Below the pieces are notes generated by a model. It searched no databases, was not told the origin of the DNA, and saw only the letters and a program-made list of their open reading frames with translations. A stretch of DNA of 64,000 nt from JAIQFL01 sp035295745 (GTDB lineage Bacteria > Acidobacteriota > Terriglobia > Bryobacterales > Bryobacteraceae): the NCBI GenBank assembly GCA_035295745.1, contig DATGIL010000051.1:1-64000 (forward strand). Direction: 5' to 3'. Below are positions 58,973-64,000 of the stretch, one piece after another (position 1 is the first letter of the stretch; every line of letters starts with the position of its first letter). The translations under genes and the position numbers were made by a program.

Positions 58973-61518
58973 CCTGCATGAAAGAAGCACCCCAGCAAGA
59001 TTGCGGGCCGTTCCGGCTGGTTCGAGAGATTGGCCGCGGCGGGTCGGGCTCGGTATACCTGGCGGAGCGCGCGGCTGGCGAGGTGGCGCAACGAGTCGCC
59101 GTCAAACTCCTCCGGCGCGGTGGCGATGACCCAGCCTCGCGCGCGCGCTTCCTTCGGGAGCGCCGTATCCTGGCCGCCCTCAGTCACCCCGGAATCGCCA
59201 GCATGATCGATGCCGGTCATACCGTTGACGGCATTCCATATCTCGCGATGGACTACATCGACGGTACGCCCATTGATGTCCATGCCGATAAACTGGATTT
59301 GCCCGGGAGACTGGCCTTGTTTCTCCAGGTGTGCGATGCCGTCTCGTACGCTCACCGGAACCTGATCATTCATCGGGACCTCAAACCATCCAACATTTTG
59401 GTGGATCGCAGGGACCAGGCAAAGCTGTTGGACTTCGGGATCGCGAGGATCCTCGAAGCGGGTCAGGACCGAACCCAAACCGCGGAATGGCAATTGACGC
59501 CCGAATACGCCAGCCCGGAACAAATCCGGGGCGAACCGCAGACCACGGCCACGGACATTTACTCGCTGGGGGCGATCCTCCACAGACTACTGGCGGGATG
59601 CTCCCTGACCGGCGCCGCTCAAAGTCAGTTACGTAACCGCAGCCGTCATGGAGCGGAGGTTTTGCTGGCTCCAAAGCTTCCCAGAGATCTGGAGTTTGTC
59701 CTGCGCAAAGCGCTTCGACAAGAGCCCGAAGAGCGTTACACCTCGGTAGAGATCTTTGCCGCTGATATTCGGGCTTTTCTAGAGGGCCTTCCGATCCGGG
59801 CGCGCTCGAACGACTCCTGGTATCGAGTGCGCACGTTCGCCCGGCGGTATCGCATGGCGGTAGCTGCTGTGGTCCTCGCGTTGGCTGGTCTTTCCCTCGG
59901 ACTATATGTGGCGCATCGTGAGCGCAACATCGCCGAGCGCCGATTTCTGCAAGTGCGTCAGTTGGCCAACCAGTTCCTTGAATTGGATCGGGGGTTTCGA
60001 GGATCGAGCGGCGCCACCAAAGCGAGAAACCGAATTGTCACGGATTCGCTCGCGTACCTGGCGGGATTGAGCAAGGAGTCACAGGGCGATAGAGATCTAG
60101 CTCTCGAGATCGGGGCGGCGTATCTTCAGGCGGCTCGCATCCAGGGCGTTCCTGTGGACTCCCACCTGGGACAATTTCGAGAAGCCGAGGAGAATCTGCG
60201 AAAAGCGAGCCTTTTTGTGGGGTCTGTGCTGGCCGCCGATCCCGCGAACCAAAGCGCTCTGCTTCGTTCGGCCGAGATCGCCCACGACCGCATGATTCTT
60301 GCCATCATGCAGGATCACCACCAACAGGCGTTGGCCGCTGCCGGCGAGATGGCGGACCAGTTTGAACTCATGGCAAGACACGGCAAGCTCAATCCCGACG
60401 AAGCGAGACGCGCGGCTTTGCTCTCGCGCTCGACCGCCTTCGCGCGCACATATCGAAGCGGCTTATCGGGCTCAGCGGCGAAGTCGGATCGGCAACCCGG
60501 CGAGTTCATGGCAGTTTGGCGTTACGACACCGGAGGCGCACTGGGGAGCGGCACTTCCGCCGTCACAAAGATCTCTGCGAAGAATGTCATGCTGCAGGGA
60601 GAGCAACGAGACACCGGCTCCAAGGCCGGCCGAAACGTGCCGGTCTGGGTCTCGCGACTCCCGGATGTGATGGGTATTGCCCCCTTCGCACGCTGGCAAC
60701 CATTCAGCCTCGCGGTGAGGGAGGATGGAACGGTTTGGACGTGGGGCAGGGAAATCAGCGACCGCACGGACGGCACTTCGGACCACACCTTGCCCGAACA
60801 AATCCTGGCGCTGAACCAGGTAGTCGCGGTAGCCGGGGGTGGGCGCCACGCCCTCGCCCTGAAAGCCGACGGCACCGTCTGGGCATGGGGATACAACGGC
60901 AATGGGCAGGCCGGCGATGGCAAGGGACTTCCCGGTGACGGCCACACTGGCACAACCACGGTGCCAGTTGAGGTCTCCGGTCTCCGTGCCGTGGTTGCCA
61001 TCGCCGCTGGCGGTGCGCACAGCTTGGCGGTCAAAGCCGATGGGACGCTCTGGGCTTGGGGCTTCAACGAATACGGCCAATTGGGTAACGGCTCCAACGC
61101 AGACAGCTATGCTCCGGTCCAAGTCCCCGGGTTGGCCAATGTGGTCGCCGCCGTGGGGGGCGAGCATTACAGCCTGGCTCTCAAGTCGGACGGTACTGTC
61201 TGGGCTTGGGGCCGCAATCGCGAAGGGGAATTGGGCAATGACACGAACACGGATAGTAATCTGCCAGTTTGGGTCTCGGGGCTGAACGGAGTCATCTCCC
61301 TAGCCCCGGCGAGTGGTGCCAAGCACTGCCTGGCGCTGAAATCCGACGGTACCGTGTGGGCATGGGGCTACAACGCCTCCGGCCAGTTGGGCAACGGCGG
61401 CGCGACGGACAGCAATGTGCCCATTCAGGTTCCCGGCATTCGCGGCGCGATCGAGATCGCCGCGGGCGGCGCTCACAGTATCGCGATTCTTGAGCCGCCC
61501 GCAGGGATCGGACGGTGA
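58969..61518 (+). CDS. Membrane Ser/Thr kinase with RCC1-type propeller (second copy)
   Basis: An 849-residue paralogue of the preceding gene: kinase core (GRGGSGSVYLAER, VAVKLLRRG, HRDLKPSNILVDR, DFGIARILEAG), TM helix (MAVAAVVLALAGLSLGLYVA), helical region and about six RCC1 repeats, with the first two decayed (VWRYDTGGALGSG, WTWGREISDRTDG) and four good (e.g. WAWGFNEYGQLGNGS). It lacks the ~80-residue helical N-terminal extension of the first copy. Start GTG 58969 overlaps the previous stop as GTGA; ATG 58978 is an alternative. A tandem duplication is likely. Confidence 0.9.
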   Translation: MTCMKEAPQQDCGPFRLVREIGRGGSGSVYLAERAAGEVAQRVAVKLLRRGGDDPASRARFLRERRILAALSHPGIASMIDAGHTVDGIPYLAMDYIDGTPIDVHADKLDLPGRLALFLQVCDAVSYAHRNLIIHRDLKPSNILVDRRDQAKLLDFGIARILEAGQDRTQTAEWQLTPEYASPEQIRGEPQTTATDIYSLGAILHRLLAGCSLTGAAQSQLRNRSRHGAEVLLAPKLPRDLEFVLRKALRQEPEERYTSVEIFAADIRAFLEGLPIRARSNDSWYRVRTFARRYRMAVAAVVLALAGLSLGLYVAHRERNIAERRFLQVRQLANQFLELDRGFRGSSGATKARNRIVTDSLAYLAGLSKESQGDRDLALEIGAAYLQAARIQGVPVDSHLGQFREAEENLRKASLFVGSVLAADPANQSALLRSAEIAHDRMILAIMQDHHQQALAAAGEMADQFELMARHGKLNPDEARRAALLSRSTAFARTYRSGLSGSAAKSDRQPGEFMAVWRYDTGGALGSGTSAVTKISAKNVMLQGEQRDTGSKAGRNVPVWVSRLPDVMGIAPFARWQPFSLAVREDGTVWTWGREISDRTDGTSDHTLPEQILALNQVVAVAGGGRHALALKADGTVWAWGYNGNGQAGDGKGLPGDGHTGTTTVPVEVSGLRAVVAIAAGGAHSLAVKADGTLWAWGFNEYGQLGNGSNADSYAPVQVPGLANVVAAVGGEHYSLALKSDGTVWAWGRNREGELGNDTNTDSNLPVWVSGLNGVISLAPASGAKHCLALKSDGTVWAWGYNASGQLGNGGATDSNVPIQVPGIRGAIEIAAGGAHSIAILEPPAGIGR

Positions 61519-61879
61519 ACGGGTTTGCTCACTCCGTTCAACATGTAAACTCTTCGAAAGGCCGACTCACGAAATTTTCTGCTGGCGCAGCTAAGTTTTC
61601 CCCTCCATCCCGCAAGTAGCAATCAAGAGGCAGTAAACCTCTAACCTAACAAGACCTACGCGAGGAAAATTCAACCGAGTACAGGCCCGGGTGCGATATC
61701 GGCTTTAGAAGACCGCAGTCGCTGTTTTCATGTGGGATACAGAATGAGGAATAAGGAGCCGCTGCCCAGCGCAGCTGACTGTTTCCCTGAAATCACCCAG
61801 CATCTTGCAAAACTATTGTGTCGGAATCAGTTACCCCGTGATGGCTGTGGATCGAAGGGCCGACGCTCGGTGGCGGCGC
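61519..61879. other. Intergenic stretch between kinase pair and kinase remnant
   Basis: No recognised gene. The left part is A+T-richer than the kinase genes and carries short hairpins only. No clear terminator is seen after the second kinase. Confidence 0.4.
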
Positions 61880-62078
61880 CAAAGCGGGGCCTGTGCCTGC
61901 TGGCAAGAGGCGTTGCCAATCGCGCAAATCTTCAACGCGGCCGAGGCAGCGAACGAAAAAGGGGTCATCCACCGCGGCCTGACGCTCGCCATCTGAATAT
62001 CGAGCCCAACGGCACATTCAGAGTGCCCGATCTCAGACCGGCGAAAACTGTCCGGTCTCAACCCATGGAGAATCGAAC
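61880..62078 (+). pseudogene. Decayed Ser/Thr kinase fragment
   Basis: Two frames together reproduce the kinase catalytic loop. The first (around 61904-61996) reads ALPIAQIFNAAEAANEKGVI followed by HRGLTLAI and a stop, resembling the family ALxxA..EAAHEKGxIHRDLKPAN. The second frame (around 61997-62055) reads HLNIEPNGTFRVPDLRPAKT, resembling NIKVTPDGxVKVLDFGLAK. The HRD Asp is Gly and the DFG Phe-Gly is lost. The frameshift plus mutated catalytic residues show that this is dead. Confidence 0.65.
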
Positions 62079-62612
62079 ATGCCGCCTCCGATCTGGTTAG
62101 ACAATAACATCTTAGTAAGTATTGACAATGGCAAGATGCCCAATGCGGCCGCTGAAATCGCGAATCTGCAAAGGGACGGCCACCAGGTGCTACTCCCTCC
62201 ATCTGTAGAGCGGGAATTTCTGCACGGCCAGGGATTTAGGGCTGCAGATACGGTGAGGAGGCAGGGTCTCCTCACCCGCCTCGGAGTCACGACTGACACA
62301 ATGGGGAACCAGGTTTCAATACAACAGCTACGAGCCTGGCGTGACGAGGCCATTCATGGCGGGCTCTCGATCACCGATGCCGACATCATCGCTCAAGCAA
62401 GAGCAAGCGCACAGGTCCGCGGCCTCAGAAATCCGGTATTACTTACAAAAGATGCAGGCGGAACCCTCATCCGGATGCGACAGAGGGGCGTTCTGGCACT
62501 GGATTTCAATGCGCCTCCCGTAAGAACGCAGATACCGTCTCGCCCGACCCCGCCAACGCCGAAGGAGCCGCCGAAGCCCCCAGTTGGCTCTGTTGGGGGA
62601 AGGGATATTTGA
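62079..62612 (+). CDS. PIN-like domain protein, possible RNase toxin
   Basis: A 177-residue protein with the PIN-fold pattern: WLDNNILVSIDNG (first Asp), VLLPPSVEREFL (Glu), SITDADIIAQARASA (Asp) and VLLTKDAGGTLIRM (Asp). These match the acidic quartet of metal-dependent PIN nucleases. The C-terminus is a proline-rich linker (PSRPTPPTPKEPPKPP). GGAGA precedes the ATG. The stop overlaps the following TTG start (TTGA). It could be a VapC-like or polymorphic-toxin nuclease; no antitoxin upstream is visible. Assignment is by pattern only. Confidence 0.6.
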   Translation: MPPPIWLDNNILVSIDNGKMPNAAAEIANLQRDGHQVLLPPSVEREFLHGQGFRAADTVRRQGLLTRLGVTTDTMGNQVSIQQLRAWRDEAIHGGLSITDADIIAQARASAQVRGLRNPVLLTKDAGGTLIRMRQRGVLALDFNAPPVRTQIPSRPTPPTPKEPPKPPVGSVGGRDI

Positions 62613-63148
62613 ACGCGGCAAAAGCGGGTCTAAAGGCGGGCTTAAAGGACGCTTTCAAAGCTGAGAATATTGCCGCGATGATTCCCGATCTGGTACTTGC
62701 TCTCGCCGACAAATTTGCAGCTCGGGACGCAGTCCGAAGGATTAAGGACAAATTCATCCAAGAGGGGTTTGCGAAAGGTGTTGCTGCTGGGGTGATGGGC
62801 TGGACCGAACAGGAAGTCGCAGCGAATCTCATGAATCGTGTTACAGATTTTCGCATTAAAGATCTGGAAGACCCAGGAGGCCTTCTCACCAAGGTAACGA
62901 TTTTGAAACTCGCCGAAGCTCAGGAAAACTACGCTGTGTGGGTTGGGTTTCAATTCAGTTCTCCCAAGAACCTGAAGTGGAAGAAAGAGATGGGCGCCAT
63001 TGGTTTCAAAGTGCTGGTCGATTATGGATATCATTCTGGAGAAGATCCAGAGATCCTATTTGAATACGACTTCATCGATAAGCTTGCGTGGGTTCTGCGT
63101 CCTACTACTAATTCGATACTTGAACACGGCACCACCGCCTCGAAATAA
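62609..63148 (+). CDS. Hypothetical protein coupled to the PIN-like gene
   Basis: A 179-residue ORF starting with TTG 62609 that overlaps the PIN-like stop by 4 bp and follows GGGGAAGGGA. The N-terminus is a Lys/Ala-rich amphipathic helix (AKAGLKAGLKDAFKAENIAA); the rest is soluble alpha/beta (KVTILKLAEAQENYAVWVGF, KVLVDYGYHSGEDPEILFEY). I do not recognise it. Overlap suggests an immunity, antitoxin or partner protein for the PIN-like gene. The local base composition drops to near 50% G+C, unlike the kinases. Confidence 0.68.
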   Translation: MNAAKAGLKAGLKDAFKAENIAAMIPDLVLALADKFAARDAVRRIKDKFIQEGFAKGVAAGVMGWTEQEVAANLMNRVTDFRIKDLEDPGGLLTKVTILKLAEAQENYAVWVGFQFSSPKNLKWKKEMGAIGFKVLVDYGYHSGEDPEILFEYDFIDKLAWVLRPTTNSILEHGTTASK

Positions 63149-63520
63149 CCGTTCCGGAGATCTGGCACTGCAGGGCCTAATAACTCCAATACTCCCTAAC
63201 GGGATTGCCACCGCATTTCGACAGTTGCCCTTCCGGCATTGGTCGTTGCGCATTCCCGCGTCTCTGGCCCGGCGTCAAATCTACCGGGACCTGGCGCTCA
63301 GCCAAGACGCAATCCCCCAAAAAATGGGACGGACGATTGCCGGGGCTCCGTAAGCGGGTGTGTTCTTAACCCCGCTCGCTTCCGTACGTCTCCAAATGAG
63401 CCACATCAAAAGACCGGCCCGTCCACACAAAGAATAATCTTTAGCCCCCGCTAATTTTTACTTTTCGCCGCGCAATGAGGAGGCAGGAGGGAGTAACTTC
63501 CTTCTGATTGGAGATTTGAC
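63149..63520. other. Intergenic stretch without a recognised gene
   Basis: About 370 bp between the hypothetical gene and the last ORF. A short plus-strand frame (about 63160-63350) has no recognised domain and no clear start. GGAGGCAGGAGGGAG purine runs precede the next gene. Confidence 0.4.
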
Positions 63521-64000
63521 ATGTTGAGCATCAAAAGAAAAAGCAAATGGCGTTTTAAAACGTCCTCAAGCGGTGGGATCGACATCGGATTCGTCGGCGT
63601 GTCGGCTGGAAATGTAACCTTGATCTCTCCTCAGGGACAGGAAACGAAGTTCCACTATTCCGGCGTGGGCGGAGGTGCCTCGGTCGGAATCACTCTGGCC
63701 CAAGGCCAGTTTAAATTACCAGTATCGGCGAACTTTGCCGCCGAGGCCTTCCCGAGTGCGGGCCAGCTTTTCATCCTGCACACCTACCCTGGCCAGGAAC
63801 TGCGCCGTAGTGATATCACTGGCGGGTGTGTCATCGGGGAAATCTCCGGTAACTCCATTGTCGGAGGATCGGCAACCGCAATGCTACTGGGGATGCAACA
63901 AAAGTTCATAGAGCGGGACATCGAATCGGATTTGGTACAGCTCGGTCTGGTTGCCGGGTATGGCGGACCTGGCGGAAAGGTGCTGGTGGAGGCCTTGGAT
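63521..64000 (+). CDS. Hypothetical protein, partial (runs off the window)
   Basis: An ORF open for 160 codons to the window end. It starts MLSIKRKSKWRFKTSSSGG after GGAG at 7 nt. The visible part is Gly-rich and beta-prone (DIGFVGVSAGNVTLISPQGQ, FHYSGVGGGASVGITLAQGQ, CVIGEISGNSIVGGSATAML). There is no signal peptide or recognised motif. It has no stop within the window, so it needs the flanking sequence. Confidence 0.75.
   Translation, partial: MLSIKRKSKWRFKTSSSGGIDIGFVGVSAGNVTLISPQGQETKFHYSGVGGGASVGITLAQGQFKLPVSANFAAEAFPSAGQLFILHTYPGQELRRSDITGGCVIGEISGNSIVGGSATAMLLGMQQKFIERDIESDLVQLGLVAGYGGPGGKVLVEALD

Noticed and set aside
61732..62100. 122-residue ORF as an intact gene
   Set aside because: Only its last third resembles a kinase and the other half of that motif lies in another frame, so it is better explained as a pseudogene.
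1..64000. tRNA or rRNA genes
   Set aside because: No cloverleaf-like segment with a T-loop consensus and no rRNA-like stretch was found by reading; a covariance-model search would be decisive.

Overview
The window is a GC-rich bacterial chromosome segment that most resembles Acidobacteriota of the Bryobacterales / Candidatus Solibacter type. The basis is a TIGR03435-family protein, three very large TonB-dependent receptors (two of them Oar-like), many secreted proteins, Hanks-type kinases with accessory repeat domains, and abundant intergenic tandem repeats. This placement is inferred from gene families; no rRNA or tRNA gene was seen.

Layout. 1-424 is a tandem-repeat block. 426-7456 holds an APC amino-acid permease, a secreted zinc peptidase, a FabG-like SDR, an orphan DruA-like (DUF4338) gene, a desaturase resembling eukaryotic sphingolipid delta-4 desaturases, a TIGR03435 protein and a YceI protein. 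7495-18939 is mostly metabolic: secreted gamma-glutamyltransferase plus nucleoside hydrolase, an FMN-binding oxidase-like protein, an amylo-1,6-glucosidase, a TPR/FG-GAP fusion, an AraC regulator, an Old Yellow Enzyme and a TPR protein. After a second repeat block, 19243-23504 is a minus-strand operon (SDR, HEAT repeat, Ada, glycosyltransferase 39), followed by a third repeat block. 24918-30975 is a compact unit: ECF sigma factor, anti-sigma factor carrying a degenerate HNH-like domain, cupredoxin-like lipoprotein and YVTN beta-propeller lipoprotein, divergent from a TonB-dependent receptor. 31147-39490 carries comEC, a DUF711 protein and an Oar-like receptor. 40087-47489 has a PEP-CTERM protein, a CoA-transferase / alanine dehydrogenase / cyclic-nucleotide-binding operon, and divergent to it a fused NfnA-NfnB-like flavoprotein with a rubrerythrin. 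47651-55508 has another Oar-like receptor, a very strong hairpin terminator, a sigma-54 activator overlapping a STAS gene, and a DUF4252 pair. 55507-55598 is a candidate small RNA on the minus strand with its own promoter and terminator. 56120-61518 holds two tandem membrane Ser/Thr kinases whose extracytoplasmic ends are RCC1-type propellers. They are followed by a decayed kinase remnant, a PIN-like protein, an unknown partner gene and an ORF running off the window end.

How the genes work together. The best candidates for an undescribed system are the tandem kinase-RCC1 pair with its trailing PIN-like module, the sigma / HNH-like anti-sigma / cupredoxin / propeller / TonB unit, and the candidate C-rich-loop sRNA. 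A modular repeat family (core close to CGCTTGCTnACGCGCGCGGCTCG) recurs at five intergenic places and ties the window together at the DNA level.
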